Notes: generated by a model from the letters alone, not told the origin. A stretch of 64,000 nt of DNA from Janthinobacterium sp. B9-8 (GCF_000969645.2 NZ_CP014222.1:1-64000); one strand, 5' to 3'; shown: positions 9,090 to 19,137, numbered from the stretch's first letter. Numbers and translations: made by a program.

Positions 9090-9854
9090 CTAAAAGCTGA
9101 TGATTTGGTTTTGCTCTAATCTGCTGATTGTTAAATTGGCATTGTCTCGTAGTATTTCCTGCATAGTGAGTTCGGAATCCGCTGGTTTCAGGTGGGTGAC
9201 TAAAACCTGGCAGGGGCGGCTTAAGTTTTTAAGTTGTTCAAGCAAAGTGAGCGGGCAGAAGTGTTTTGCTGCGTTGGCTAGCTCGTATTCACGGTTGCTA
9301 AATGCGGTTTCGATAATCAAATGGCTTAGATTATCTGTGGCATTGACGATGTCCCAAAAGGCGGCGTTGCAGACTGAATCGCCACTAAAGATCACTGAAT
9401 TTTTACTGCTGTCTAGCTGATAACCCACAGCGGGTACGGTGTGTACGGCCGGAATTGCGGTGATGGTGCATTTTTCAATGGTGCAGGATTGGCCCACATC
9501 GAGCGTGATATAGCGCATAAATGGCGCGTCGTGATTAGGGATTTTGTTGAAATCCGGCCAAACGGCCCAGTTGAAAATATGTTTTTTTAAGACATTGATG
9601 GTGGCCTCGCTAGCATAAACCGTCAGCGGGGTGCTGCGGCTGCCCATAATGGTGTCGACCAGCATGGGCAAACAAGCGATGTGATCGAGGTGGGCGTGGG
9701 TCAGGAAAATATGTTCGATACGAGTGAGCGCGGTAAAGCTGAGATCGCCCACGCCTGTGCCGGCATCGATCAGGATCGAATCATTAATGAGGAATGAAGT
9801 GGTGCGGTTGGCGCCACCAATTCCGCCACTACACCCCAGTATTCGTAAATGCAT
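9090..9854 (-). CDS. metallo-beta-lactamase-fold hydrolase resembling class II cAMP phosphodiesterase
   Basis: This 254-residue protein has the metal-binding motif THAHLDHI (H-x-H-x-D-H) at about residues 65-72, a second metal region FSGDSV and a late histidine in VTHLKP, all typical of the metallo-beta-lactamase fold. The arrangement (GCSGGIGG start, HAHLDH, VHTVPAVGYQ) is like class II 3',5'-cyclic-nucleotide phosphodiesterases. The start at 9854 (MHLRILG) lies 16 bases after the adenylate cyclase stop. An earlier start would overlap that gene and add residues foreign to the fold. Its position right after a class III cyclase supports cAMP as substrate, but another small-molecule ester is possible. 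Confidence 0.75.
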   Translation of the reverse strand: MHLRILGCSGGIGGANRTTSFLINDSILIDAGTGVGDLSFTALTRIEHIFLTHAHLDHIACLPMLVDTIMGSRSTPLTVYASEATINVLKKHIFNWAVWPDFNKIPNHDAPFMRYITLDVGQSCTIEKCTITAIPAVHTVPAVGYQLDSSKNSVIFSGDSVCNAAFWDIVNATDNLSHLIIETAFSNREYELANAAKHFCPLTLLEQLKNLSRPCQVLVTHLKPADSELTMQEILRDNANLTISRLEQNQIISF

Positions 9855-9870
9855 CGCGAGGCCTTTGTTG

Positions 9871-12081
9871 CTACTTGCGGTCGAAGGTGTGCACACCATC
9901 CCAGCCTGATGCAGGAGGGGCTTGTCTAAAGTGCTGAATTCTTTCTAAATATAGTTCGTAAAGCTTGCAACCTGCGTCGAGTTTTTGCAGGTTTAGCAGC
10001 TGCAGCTCGGCCAAATCCCACTGCTGATTGCGATAAAGCTTCAGGCTTTCATGAAACAGCATCAGGAAGGATTCCTTCGCGGCTCCCAGCGGCTGGGGCT
10101 CATAGAGCGTCACCGCTTCGCTTTTCCCCATAACCCGTACCCGGTCAATTTCCCGGTAAACCAGATTGGGTGCTGCGGCACGCGTGTACTCGCTGACTAA
10201 AATACTCACTCCGTAATATTTGGTGAGCCCCTCTACTCTGGAGGCCAAATTAACTGCATCACCCATTACGGTGTAATTCATTCGAAATTGTGACCCCATG
10301 TCGCCTACGGTGACATTGCCGGTATTGACACCCACACCTACCGAGATTTCCGGCCAGTTGCGGGCGACTAACTTGGGGTTGAGCTTATCAATGGCGACTT
10401 GAATTTCTAGTGCGGCCAGGACGGCATTTTCGGCGTGCTCCGGGTCAAATACCGGCGCGCCCCAAAAGGCCATCACGCAATCGCCTATGTATTTATCAAT
10501 TGTGCCCAAATGCTGGTGGCGGATAACGGTAGAGATTTCGGTGAGGAATTCATTCATAAAACGGCTTAGCTCATCGGCGGGCATGCCTTCAGAGATTTTG
10601 GTAAAGCTTCTTACATCAGTAAACAGCACTGACAGCGGCCTGTTTTGGCCAACCATGGTGTATTTTTCGGGGTCTTCACTCATGCGCTCAACCAGCTCTG
10701 GTACTACATACTGGCCAAATAACTGGGTAAGCTGGCGTTTGCGGCGGCTTTCAAAGAAATAGCCGTAAGCCATATTGAGGGTATAGAGGCCAATAATCAT
10801 CATTAAAGATGCGGCCAAAGGCATGTCGATATTGGCATAGCGCCAAAGCGCAATATTGCCTGCGCATAGCAGCACTAAGAGCAGCAGACAAACCAGACTG
10901 GCAATCAGCGGTGAAAACCGGATTAATAGCCAGACCAGCAAGGGGCCAAGAATTAATAAGAGCAAAAATTCTGCGCCTAATAAATAACCGGGATGCTGTG
11001 GCAGCGTTTCATCCAAAATAGCCGCAATTAAATTGGCATGTATTTCAACCCCTGCATAGGCTTCGCCAACGGGAGTAACACGTAAATCTTTTAAGCCGGG
11101 GGCGGTGGTGCCAAGTAATACAATTCGGTCTTTCAGCTCTGCCGGGGGCACTTTGCCAGAAATAATGTCGGTGGCAGATAAATAAGGAAAGCTGCCTTCC
11201 GGCCCTTTAAATGGCACCAGTGCCCAGCCATTTTCATTCACAGGCAGGCGTCTTTTTCCTAAGCGAAAGGCTTCTAAGGCAAAGCTGCTTTCTGCGCTTC
11301 CTTCAATCACCGGGCTAAAGGCCTCTTGCCCCAGCGCAATCCGGGCCAGCGCCAGCCCGAGTGAGGGGTAATAGCTGTCACCGATTCTTGCAACCAGTGG
11401 TACTCGCCTTGCTACGCCGTCTTTATCCACCACAGGGACAAAGTGCCCGCCATGCCCGGCTGCTTTTTGCAAGCTAGGTAAGTTGCCGCCATAGGTTTTG
11501 CCTCCCCAGATTTGCGGGGCGACGGGGGCTAAATCTTCGGCTGCAAGGATGGGGGGAGGAAGGGCGCCGCTTGAAACGGCTTTGGCTTCATTGCTGAAAT
11601 AAAAGCCGGCAATAATCGGCCTGTTGCTCAGTGCTTTGGCAAAGCGGGCATCGGTATCCAGCTCGGGAGTGAGCCGGAGCAGCTCGCTTTGAAATGCCGC
11701 ATTATTGCTTAATTCATTGCTGGCTAGCCTTCGTAGCACAGGTAGGCCAGCGCTTTCGTCTGGTTCGGCAAAAACCACGTCGAAACCGAGCGCTTTAATT
11801 TGGTAGCGATCAAATAGTTGATCGACTAATTTGGCCAGATGATCGCGCCGCCAAGGCCATCTGCCTAGCTCGGCTAGGCTTTTTTCATCGATATCAACAA
11901 TCGCGATGCGCTGATCAACGCCGCCGGGCATGCCTAAGCGTAAGCGGACATCATAAAGATAAACATCAATCTGGCTGAGGGTGGGCAAGCTGGGTGAGCC
12001 TGCCACGTGCAGCAGGGCAAGCAAAAGCAGCAGGGCACCGATTAATACTTGCTGCCAGTATTTGCGTATGCTTGCTTTCAT
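9871..12081 (-). CDS. CHASE2-domain class III adenylate cyclase
   Basis: A 736-residue membrane protein. An N-terminal membrane segment (about 13-27) is followed by a periplasmic CHASE2 sensor domain (about 30-345, with IAIVDIDEKSLAELGRWPWR), three membrane segments (about 350-435) and a cytoplasmic class III cyclase domain (about 470-640). The two metal-binding aspartates are seen in LFTDVRSFT and GDCVMAFWGAP, and DKYIGD supports an intact active site. Cyclic AMP is the likely product. About 90 residues follow the cyclase domain. It sits two bases after the FHA gene. Its first residues, MKAS, match those of the CHASE2 kinase upstream. Confidence 0.9.
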   Translation of the reverse strand: MKASIRKYWQQVLIGALLLLLALLHVAGSPSLPTLSQIDVYLYDVRLRLGMPGGVDQRIAIVDIDEKSLAELGRWPWRRDHLAKLVDQLFDRYQIKALGFDVVFAEPDESAGLPVLRRLASNELSNNAAFQSELLRLTPELDTDARFAKALSNRPIIAGFYFSNEAKAVSSGALPPPILAAEDLAPVAPQIWGGKTYGGNLPSLQKAAGHGGHFVPVVDKDGVARRVPLVARIGDSYYPSLGLALARIALGQEAFSPVIEGSAESSFALEAFRLGKRRLPVNENGWALVPFKGPEGSFPYLSATDIISGKVPPAELKDRIVLLGTTAPGLKDLRVTPVGEAYAGVEIHANLIAAILDETLPQHPGYLLGAEFLLLLILGPLLVWLLIRFSPLIASLVCLLLLVLLCAGNIALWRYANIDMPLAASLMMIIGLYTLNMAYGYFFESRRKRQLTQLFGQYVVPELVERMSEDPEKYTMVGQNRPLSVLFTDVRSFTKISEGMPADELSRFMNEFLTEISTVIRHQHLGTIDKYIGDCVMAFWGAPVFDPEHAENAVLAALEIQVAIDKLNPKLVARNWPEISVGVGVNTGNVTVGDMGSQFRMNYTVMGDAVNLASRVEGLTKYYGVSILVSEYTRAAAPNLVYREIDRVRVMGKSEAVTLYEPQPLGAAKESFLMLFHESLKLYRNQQWDLAELQLLNLQKLDAGCKLYELYLERIQHFRQAPPASGWDGVHTFDRK

Positions 12082-12083
12082 TA

Positions 12084-12815
12084 TCAGCTGCGATAGAAGA
12101 AAGCCATTTTGATGCCGAGTAGCTCAATCATGTCTTCCTCCTGCAATGGATAAGCTTGAACGCCTATCTCTTTTTGATTGACGGTGGGGTGCTGTGCGCC
12201 TTCAACATGGGTTAAAAAATAACCCTGAGGGCGCTTACTAATAACTGCGACTTGCACCCCGGTTTTACCGAGTGTGGTGAGCTTTTTACTTAGCTCCAGC
12301 TCCTTGCCAGTATTGGCACCACTCATCACTTTGATCACGCCCAGGCGCTCACCGGCTGGGGTTTGTGGTGCTGTTGCAGTTTGCGGGGCCGTTGCGGTTT
12401 GTGGGGTGGCTGTGGCTTGTGCCGTAGGGCGGATTGACTCGGCCGGGGCCAAGGGGGCTTTAGGTGCAGCCATAAGCGGTGGCCGTCCCATCATCATGGT
12501 TTTCTCAAAGTCGGTATTGTCCTTAGGCTTTTCCCTGAGATAGCGTAAAACATGTTTGCCAATCTGGATTTCATCGCCTTCTTTGAGTAGTTGTTTTTGC
12601 ACATCCAGATTATTGATTTTGGTGCCATTGGTGCTGTTTAAATCTTCAAGAAAAACTTCGGAACCATGCATGCTTAATACGGCATGCTCGCCGGAAACAG
12701 CAAGATTGTCGATTTGAAGATCATTGTTTGGGCGACGACCTATCGTGAAGCGCTCGCTATTGAGTTTGATTTCTTTGATTACATTGCCATCTAGGCTAAG
12801 TACTATTTTGGCCAT
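12084..12815 (-). CDS. FHA-domain protein
   Basis: A 243-residue cytoplasmic protein. The N-terminal FHA domain (about 20-95) shows FTIGRRPNNDLQI, SGEHAVL and LNSTNGTKINN, the residues that bind phosphothreonine. A low-complexity Ala/Thr/Gln/Pro linker (about 125-155, with repeated TATAPQ units) leads to a second beta-rich domain (about 158-243) that resembles a degenerate FHA fold. With a Ser/Thr kinase and a PP2C phosphatase immediately upstream, it is the obvious phospho-reader of the pathway, perhaps acting on the cyclase encoded two bases downstream (inference). Confidence 0.92.
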   Translation of the reverse strand: MAKIVLSLDGNVIKEIKLNSERFTIGRRPNNDLQIDNLAVSGEHAVLSMHGSEVFLEDLNSTNGTKINNLDVQKQLLKEGDEIQIGKHVLRYLREKPKDNTDFEKTMMMGRPPLMAAPKAPLAPAESIRPTAQATATPQTATAPQTATAPQTPAGERLGVIKVMSGANTGKELELSKKLTTLGKTGVQVAVISKRPQGYFLTHVEGAQHPTVNQKEIGVQAYPLQEEDMIELLGIKMAFFYRS

Positions 12816-12912
12816 AATTTGTTTCTCTTATTTAATAGAATATCTGTTTTAACCGAACAATTTTTTAGTAAAAAATGATGCATTGCCGTTTAAAACAGAG
12901 TTGTGTCATGCA

Positions 12913-13743
12913 TTAAGTAAACCACGCGCTCATTTTTGACCATAGCCCTGAATTGGCTGGGTAGGCTTCTTTTACTTTAACTAGCACCGCAGAAATATTG
13001 TCTCTTCCCCCCATATCATTTGCCAGCTGAATCAATTGCTCGCTATTTAGAGCTAAATTGCTATTAAAGGCCAGCAAAGTATCGGCAATATCGCTATCGT
13101 CGGCCATATCGCTTAAACCATCAGAGCAAAATAAATAAATATCACCGGGCAAAACTTCATATTCATGTAGCTCTGCTTGCACTGCACTATCAATGCCCAC
13201 CGCCCGGGTGACTAAGTTTTTATAGCTTGAATGTCGGGCTTCCTCCGGTGTAATCAGCCCGCTATCAATTTGCTCCTGCAAAAAAGAATGATCACGTGTC
13301 AGTTGAATAAATTCTGCACCACGCAGGCGATAAAGCCTGGAATCGCCCACATGTGCTACAGCAAGGCGTGAATCATAAAAGAGGGCGCACACCAAGGTTG
13401 TGCCCATTCCGGCACATTGGGGCTGGCTTTGCGCCGTGCCATAAATAGATTGATTGGCATAGTGCACCGCTGCCATTAGTACATCGTGTGCCGCTGGCCA
13501 GAGGCTATCAGGCCTTTGCAAATGCAGTGGAAAATTGGATTGCATGGCATCGTGTACCACATGGCAAACCATTTCTACGGCAATGCCGCTGGCGACTTCT
13601 CCTGCGTTATAGCCGCCCATGCCATCAGCCAGCACCACGAGGCCTTTTTCGGCATCAAAGTGGATAGTGTCTTCATTGTGATCACGATGCAGGCCTGCAT
13701 CGGTTAATCCTGCCATTTCCAGCGCTTGAGATAGGTTAAGCAT
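12913..13743 (-). CDS. PP2C-type Ser/Thr protein phosphatase
   Basis: A 276-residue cytosolic phosphatase of the PPM/PP2C family. All metal-binding motifs are visible: DAGLHRDHNEDT, VVLADGMGGYNAGE, GMGTTLV, VAHVGDSRLYRLR, FCSDGLSDM and GGRDNISAVLV. The start at 13743 is chosen because AAGAGAAG precedes it and because it overlaps the end of the kinase gene by only eight bases. An upstream ATG would add 28 residues that are the kinase C-terminus in another frame. The overlap implies translational coupling with the kinase, whose phosphorylation it would reverse. Confidence 0.94.
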   Translation of the reverse strand: MLNLSQALEMAGLTDAGLHRDHNEDTIHFDAEKGLVVLADGMGGYNAGEVASGIAVEMVCHVVHDAMQSNFPLHLQRPDSLWPAAHDVLMAAVHYANQSIYGTAQSQPQCAGMGTTLVCALFYDSRLAVAHVGDSRLYRLRGAEFIQLTRDHSFLQEQIDSGLITPEEARHSSYKNLVTRAVGIDSAVQAELHEYEVLPGDIYLFCSDGLSDMADDSDIADTLLAFNSNLALNSEQLIQLANDMGGRDNISAVLVKVKEAYPANSGLWSKMSAWFT

Positions 13744-16267
13744 TTGCTTCTCTTGTGCGTAATCCAGCTTCCAGCTTAGCCATGGCAGCCGCAAAGTGAG
13801 CGCCAGTCTGGAAGCGGGTTGTTTCATCTTTTTGTAAGGCTTTCATAATAATGGCTGCTAACATCGGTGGTAGTTGTGGGTTAAGCAGCCGTGGATCTTG
13901 CGGTGCATCATTGGCTATTTTGTACATTAGTTCAGCCATCGATTCGCCGGTAAAAGGCAGACTGCCGGTACTGAGCTGATAGAGCATCACGCCTAGGGAA
14001 AATAAATCAGAGCGGCCATCAATTTTTTTGCCAGAAAGCTGTTCGGGTGACATATAAGATGGCGTACCCAGCACCATGCCAGTACGGGTTTTGCTTGAAT
14101 CAGTAATGCGCGCGATGCCAAAGTCGGTGACTTTTACGATTTTTTCATCGGGCTCATACATGATATTGGCGGGCTTGATATCGCGGTGAACGACGTGCTG
14201 AACATGGGCATACTGTAAGGCTTCCGCGACTTGTCTGACGATACTTGCACATTCAATTAAAGGCAATAAATGGTCCACCTTGGTATACGCCAGCAAATCC
14301 TTGCCTTTTAGAAATTCCATAGCGATATAGCAGAGGTCGTGCTCTTCACCCGCGTCAAAAATGGTGACGATATTGGGGTGGTTAAGCCGCCCTGCGGTTT
14401 CTGCCTCTCTAAAAAAACGCTGCCGCGCATCATCAAGCTGATCGGCTTCAAACTCTTGCGAGAGCGACATGGTTTTGATGGCCACATCACGGCCAATTTT
14501 GGGATCTTTGCCAAGGTAAACAACGCCCATTGCCCCCTTGCCTAGTTCTTTCTCTACCTGATAGCGTCCTAGCATCGGTTTTTCTATGCTGCCGTCTTCC
14601 AGCAGCATGCTGCCATTTACGCCACCGCCTGAGCCGCCCAGCATCACCGTTTCTGACATCTGATGTGCGCGTTTTAACTTGGCTTCCAGATCGCGGTATT
14701 TGGGATTATGGCCGCCCATATATTGATAAACGGCTTCGGCTTTATTGAACTGGCGCTTCCTTTCAAAATCGAGTGCCAGGTTATATAAAACGCCCATCAT
14801 TCCATCGTCTAAAGGCACTTTGGATAGCTTTTCAAATGCCATATCCAGCTGGCCCTGTCCCTGAAAAGCCATGCCCAGCATGCGGTTGGATTCGGCTGAT
14901 TCGGCAGTCGACTTTTCTTCTTTTTGCTCACTTATTAAATAGCGCTTGGTCGTCAGCAAGCCATGCCCAAGCAGCAATAAGCTGGCAGGCCCCATTAAAT
15001 GAATCCACAGCATGGCTTTGGTCATCAGCACAAAGTGGCAGATCACAAGTAGCAAAAACAGCAGGCTAGTCAGCATGGCGGCTGGGCCTGCTTTGAGGCG
15101 AGGCAAAAGCAGACAAAGATAAAGTGTAATGAGCAGCGCCAGAGCCAATGAAAGCAGTGCATTCCATGCGGGCGAAACAAAGTAGTGTTGTTGGAGCAGG
15201 CTGGATAAGGTGTGCGCTGCAATCATCACCGGTGCTTCAGAAGGCGAGGTGGGCGTCACTAAGGAGGAGCCTATGCCTAGTGCCGTAGCGCCGATCAGCA
15301 CTATTTTGCCTTTGTATTTATCGAGCGGAATTTTGCCTGCCTGCACATCGTAGAAAGAATCAATGGGAAAGGCGGCTTTGCCATTTTGATTCGGGTAAAA
15401 ATAGGGGCGAAATGAGGCATTGGCGCTAATGGGCAGTGTGACATTGGCCAGCGTAATGGATTCGCCCAGTGTGAGTTTGATTTGCTTGGGGGCCAGATTC
15501 AGGCTTCTGGCTGCGGCCACGAGCGGAAAAGTGGGGTAAATCTGGTCGAAATAACGCACAGCCAGCGGGATGCTGCGCACCACCCCATCATCATCTGGCG
15601 TGATGTTTTCGCTGCCTATACCCGCCGCGCTGCTGGCGAGCATGCTTAAAGGCTGGGTTGCACCCTTAGCTGAAGTGGGCCAGCCATTCGCCGGATTACC
15701 GCTGGCCTCCAGCTCCCATTTTTTAACCGCAGCAAGGAGGGGTTTATCAGGCTCGCCCTGCGCCTCGCCCAATTCAAACAGCATGGGCAGGATCACATTG
15801 CCCGCCGAGGCCACGCTGCTTGCCAGTTGCTGATCCACATTGAGCTTAACAACCGCCTCGTTGAAAACAGAGCCCATCGCTGCCCAAGTGACACTATTGG
15901 GTGCTGACGCGTCTTCTTTATACAGGCGATGTAGCTTTTCGATATACACCAGGCCACGGTCTTGTTGTGGCTCGGTAAAGAACACACTGGTGGCGATTAC
16001 CTTTGCGCCTGCAGCTGCCAGCTTATCAATCAGCTGGGCATGAATCTCGCGCGACCAAGGCCAGCGGCCAATATTGTCGATGCTGGTTTGATCGATAGCG
16101 ATCACAGCAATGCGCTCATCAATATCACGGCTTGTCAGCTTCACTCCTGCATCGTAAGCCCGCTGTTCCAGACTGGAAATCAATGGGGTAAAGAGCAGAA
16201 TGGCCAGATACACTAGCAGCACAGCCACGCCGATGACCCCGTCTTTTTTCCAGAAGGAGGCTTTCAT
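13736..16267 (-). CDS. CHASE2-domain Ser/Thr protein kinase
   Basis: An 843-residue membrane kinase. One membrane segment (about 12-30) is followed by a periplasmic CHASE2 domain (to about 345, with IAVIAIDQTSIDNIGRWPWS), three membrane segments (about 360-440), a TPR-like region (about 465-535) and a Hanks-type kinase domain (about 570-830). Kinase motifs are complete: GKGAMGVVYLG, VAIKTM, HRDIKPANIMY, VTDFGIAR and GTPSYMSPEQL. The start MKASFWK at 16267 is preferred to a TTG at 16330 because it parallels MKASIRK of the CHASE2 cyclase and begins just before the first membrane segment. It is the first gene of a five-gene cassette. Confidence 0.93.
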   Translation of the reverse strand: MKASFWKKDGVIGVAVLLVYLAILLFTPLISSLEQRAYDAGVKLTSRDIDERIAVIAIDQTSIDNIGRWPWSREIHAQLIDKLAAAGAKVIATSVFFTEPQQDRGLVYIEKLHRLYKEDASAPNSVTWAAMGSVFNEAVVKLNVDQQLASSVASAGNVILPMLFELGEAQGEPDKPLLAAVKKWELEASGNPANGWPTSAKGATQPLSMLASSAAGIGSENITPDDDGVVRSIPLAVRYFDQIYPTFPLVAAARSLNLAPKQIKLTLGESITLANVTLPISANASFRPYFYPNQNGKAAFPIDSFYDVQAGKIPLDKYKGKIVLIGATALGIGSSLVTPTSPSEAPVMIAAHTLSSLLQQHYFVSPAWNALLSLALALLITLYLCLLLPRLKAGPAAMLTSLLFLLLVICHFVLMTKAMLWIHLMGPASLLLLGHGLLTTKRYLISEQKEEKSTAESAESNRMLGMAFQGQGQLDMAFEKLSKVPLDDGMMGVLYNLALDFERKRQFNKAEAVYQYMGGHNPKYRDLEAKLKRAHQMSETVMLGGSGGGVNGSMLLEDGSIEKPMLGRYQVEKELGKGAMGVVYLGKDPKIGRDVAIKTMSLSQEFEADQLDDARQRFFREAETAGRLNHPNIVTIFDAGEEHDLCYIAMEFLKGKDLLAYTKVDHLLPLIECASIVRQVAEALQYAHVQHVVHRDIKPANIMYEPDEKIVKVTDFGIARITDSSKTRTGMVLGTPSYMSPEQLSGKKIDGRSDLFSLGVMLYQLSTGSLPFTGESMAELMYKIANDAPQDPRLLNPQLPPMLAAIIMKALQKDETTRFQTGAHFAAAMAKLEAGLRTREANA

Positions 16268-16548
16268 GGCAAGATCGATATAGAAGAAAGGGGCATGCTG
16301 GAATCGTTTATTCTGTCGGCACTCCCTCAATTTAGTAGAAGAAGCTATATCTTGCCTTGTCTTGCCAATAAGTTTTTTGCAAGCAGGCAGGCGTAATGGC
16401 TTACCTCTGCTTAATTTGGCTAGGTCTGTTTGTATGGAATGGCTTTGGAGGGCGTGCTGGGTAAGGGGAAGAGTGTGCTTGTGTAGCGCGGGTACGCTTT
16501 TGTGCCCACGCGGTGATTTACAAGTTGTGCATCATGCGTGGGCAGTAG

Positions 16549-16580
16549 GTCGGGTTAGCAGCTTTACCGCGTAACCCGAC
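16549..16580. repeat. dispersed palindrome (GTCGGGTTAGC / GTAACCCGAC)
   Basis: A short imperfect inverted repeat in the 260-base gap between panC and the kinase gene. It belongs to a set of related palindromes with GGGTT...AACCC arms found in several intergenic gaps of this window. It may act as a transcript 3'-end hairpin for panC. The rest of the gap shows nothing clear. Confidence 0.5.
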
Positions 16581-16592
16581 AGGCTGCTAGAT

Positions 16593-17432
16593 TTACAAGC
16601 TGATTTCGATATTGTCTATCAGGCGGGTGTGGCCCAGGCGGGCTGCGATCAGGATAACGAGCTGGTGGTCGGTCACCGCCGCAGGTTTAAGGGTCAGGGC
16701 ATTACGCATTTCTACGTAATCAACACTAACCCAACCCCGGGCCAGCAAATCAGCACAGGTTTCTGCACTGAGGCGTTCGTAATCACGCTCGCCGGCTTCA
16801 ATAGCCGTTTTCATGCGGCTAAGGTGGTAATGAATGCGGGTGGCTTCTAATTTGTGCTCGGCGCTCAGATAACCATTTCTGGAAGAAAGCGCTAAGCCGT
16901 TCGCGGCACGGCCGGTATCTACGGGCACAATCTTGATGCCCATATTCAGGTCTTCCACCATGCTTTTAATAACAAAAAGCTGCTGGTAATCTTTTTTGCC
17001 AAAACAGGCCACATTCGGCTGAACGATATTAAATAATTTCGTTACAACCGTGGCTACACCACGGAAATGCCCCGGGCGGAATGCACCGCATAGCTCATCC
17101 TGTATGGCTGGTGGCTCTACCTGATATTGCTGAATTACCTTGGGGTAGAGCACTTTTTCGCCTGGTGCAAAAATCACATCTACACCGCCTTGCGCGGCAA
17201 TCAGCGCGGCATCTTGCTCTAAGGTGCGTGGGTAAACTTCAAAATCTTCGCCCTGACCAAATTGCAGGCGGTTTACAAAGATACTGACCACAATATGCTC
17301 GGCTTCTTTACGTGCAGCGTCGATCAAGGTCATATGGCCGGCGTGCAAATTGCCCATGGTTGGCACAAAGGCCACGCTGCCAACGGTGGCACGCCAGGCG
17401 CGCAGTTCTTCAATGCTATGGATGATTTTCAT
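16593..17432 (-). CDS. panC: pantoate--beta-alanine ligase
   Basis: A 279-residue cytosolic enzyme that joins pantoate and beta-alanine with ATP to give pantothenate, the precursor of coenzyme A. It has the HIGH-type nucleotide motif [10 protein letters not shown], the [19 protein letters not shown] segment that binds substrate, and the C-terminal KMSKS-like region around LSSRNGYLS. Its length is normal. It follows panB after about 60 bases on the same strand. panD, which makes the beta-alanine, is elsewhere in the window at 46.8 kb. Confidence 0.97.
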   Translation of the reverse strand: MKIIHSIEELRAWRATVGSVAFVPTMGNLHAGHMTLIDAARKEAEHIVVSIFVNRLQFGQGEDFEVYPRTLEQDAALIAAQGGVDVIFAPGEKVLYPKVIQQYQVEPPAIQDELCGAFRPGHFRGVATVVTKLFNIVQPNVACFGKKDYQQLFVIKSMVEDLNMGIKIVPVDTGRAANGLALSSRNGYLSAEHKLEATRIHYHLSRMKTAIEAGERDYERLSAETCADLLARGWVSVDYVEMRNALTLKPAAVTDHQLVILIAARLGHTRLIDNIEISL

Positions 17433-17490
17433 AAATAACCGTGGTTAAAAACACAGAGGGCGGGTTTTACCCGCCGGTGTTGTGGGGTGC

Positions 17491-18282
17491 TTAAAAGCTA
17501 TGTTCGTCAGCCGGGAAGGTCATGGCTTTCACTGCTTTTACATAGGCCTCTACTGCGGCTTGAATGCTGTGGCTGCCTGCCATAAAGTTTTTGACAAAGC
17601 GGGCTTTTTTGCCGGGGTAGACAGCCAGCATATCGTGCAAGACCAGTACCTGGCCGTCGACATCCACGCCTGCACCAATCCCGATGGTTGGCACGGTCAG
17701 CGCTTCGGTTACGGCTTTGGCCACATGGGCTGGCACCATTTCCATTAGTACAAGGGCAGCGCCTGCCGCTTGGTGGGCGAGGGCGTCGCGTTTTAGCACT
17801 TCGGCATCAAATTCGCTTTTGCCCTGCACTTTGTAGCCGCCGTATACGTTTACTGATTGTGGCTGCAGGCCAATATGGGTGCAAACCGGAATGCCACGAT
17901 TCGCGAGGAAATCCACAGTCTCGGCCATAATCATGCCGCCTTCCAGCTTCACCATTTCAGCGCCTGCGGCCATCAGCTCGGCTGCACTGGCGTAGGCTTG
18001 CTGTGGGGAAACCTGATAGCTGCCAAAGGGAAGATCAGCCAGTACCAGCGCATCCTTGCTGCCGCGTGCCACACAGCGGGTGTGGTAAACCATATCAGCA
18101 AGGCTAACGGGCAGGGTAGAGGTGTGACCTTGAATGACGTTGCCAAGCGAATCGCCAACCAGCAGGATTTCTACCCCTGCATCGTCTAAAAGGCTGGCAA
18201 AGCTGGCGTCATAGCAAGTGAGCATGGTGATTTTTTGCCCGGCTTGCTTCATGTTCTGCAAGGTACTAACAGTGGTTTTCAT
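17491..18282 (-). CDS. panB: 3-methyl-2-oxobutanoate hydroxymethyltransferase
   Basis: A 263-residue TIM-barrel enzyme that adds a hydroxymethyl group from methylene-tetrahydrofolate to alpha-ketoisovalerate, giving ketopantoate. Family signatures are [23 protein letters not shown] (metal-binding aspartate), [16 protein letters not shown] and the catalytic glutamate in LVLMEMVPA. It lies between folK and panC on the same strand, the usual order in proteobacteria, and is probably part of a pcnB-folK-panB-panC transcript. Confidence 0.97.
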   Translation of the reverse strand: MKTTVSTLQNMKQAGQKITMLTCYDASFASLLDDAGVEILLVGDSLGNVIQGHTSTLPVSLADMVYHTRCVARGSKDALVLADLPFGSYQVSPQQAYASAAELMAAGAEMVKLEGGMIMAETVDFLANRGIPVCTHIGLQPQSVNVYGGYKVQGKSEFDAEVLKRDALAHQAAGAALVLMEMVPAHVAKAVTEALTVPTIGIGAGVDVDGQVLVLHDMLAVYPGKKARFVKNFMAGSHSIQAAVEAYVKAVKAMTFPADEHSF

Positions 18283-18333
18283 GGTAAAGGATGGTCCATG
18301 GAGGTTTGGCGTTTGTGACGCAATGCAGCAAGT

Positions 18334-18834
18334 CTACCCCAGAGGCTTACTTACTGTAAGTAGAGATAGCTGTTGATCGGCCACTAGCGGCAAAAAGTCG
18401 CTGGCTGATCCCATTCCGGGAATGATGATATCGGGGGCAATTTCGGTGAGCGGGCGTAATACAAAAGCGCGTTGATGCATACGCGGGTGCGGTACGATCA
18501 GGTGATCTTGCCGGATAAGCGCATCGCCATAAAGCAGCAGATCTAAATCCAAGGTGCGTGGCGCATCCTGAAAAGTGCGCTGCCGCCCGCATTCGGCTTC
18601 GATGCCCAGCATGGCTTGTAGGAGTGCTGCGGCGCTGAGGGTGGTTTCCAGCTTGGCAACGGCATTGATAAAATCGGGCTGATCGGTGTAGCCGATGGCA
18701 CTACTGCTGTAAAAGCTGGATTGTTGCAGCAGCTGGCTTTGTGGCAGTTTGGCGAGCAAATCTAAAGCGTGTTGCAACTGCAAAACAGGCTGGCCCAGAT
18801 TGGCACCCAGCGCGATAAAAGCGACCGTACTCAT
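18334..18834 (-). CDS. folK: 2-amino-4-hydroxy-6-hydroxymethyldihydropteridine pyrophosphokinase
   Basis: A 166-residue enzyme of folate synthesis that transfers pyrophosphate from ATP to the pterin alcohol. It shows FIALGANLGQP at the N-terminus, SSFYSSSAIGYTDQPDFINAV and the metal-binding signature APRTLDLDLLLYGD. The ATG at 18834 fits the family start; another ATG four codons upstream is equally lacking in a ribosome site. It sits 51 bases before panB. Confidence 0.95.
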   Translation of the reverse strand: MSTVAFIALGANLGQPVLQLQHALDLLAKLPQSQLLQQSSFYSSSAIGYTDQPDFINAVAKLETTLSAAALLQAMLGIEAECGRQRTFQDAPRTLDLDLLLYGDALIRQDHLIVPHPRMHQRAFVLRPLTEIAPDIIIPGMGSASDFLPLVADQQLSLLTVSKPLG

Positions 18835-19027
18835 TGGGGGATCCATTGCATATCGCTAAAAAACAGAAATCCAAAGCCTGAAATCTGTATACACAGAGAA
18901 ATCATAAAAACGAGGTCAAGGTTTGATTCAATTCGATGATTTTGGTGGTTTAGCTGTGAAACTCTGAATTTGATATAGAAAGCAGGTTTCTATATTGAAA
19001 TAACTTTCTTAAATAGAACCATTTGTA

Positions 19028-19072
19028 TTTGTAGGGCGGGTGAAACCCGCGGGTTGCACCCACCCTACAAAT
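19028..19072. repeat. dispersed palindrome (GTAGGGCGGGTG ... CACCCTAC)
   Basis: An imperfect inverted repeat with ATTTGTAGGG and CCCTACAAAT ends, in the 300-base gap between pcnB and folK. The same arms recur at 28226, 43832 and 49305. The remainder of the gap is plain AT-rich sequence with no gene. Confidence 0.6.
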
Positions 19073-19137
19073 CAGAGCGCTTAATAGGAGCAAAGTCCTA
19101 AGACGTTTTGAGGTTCAAGATTTTGGTTTTACTTAAC

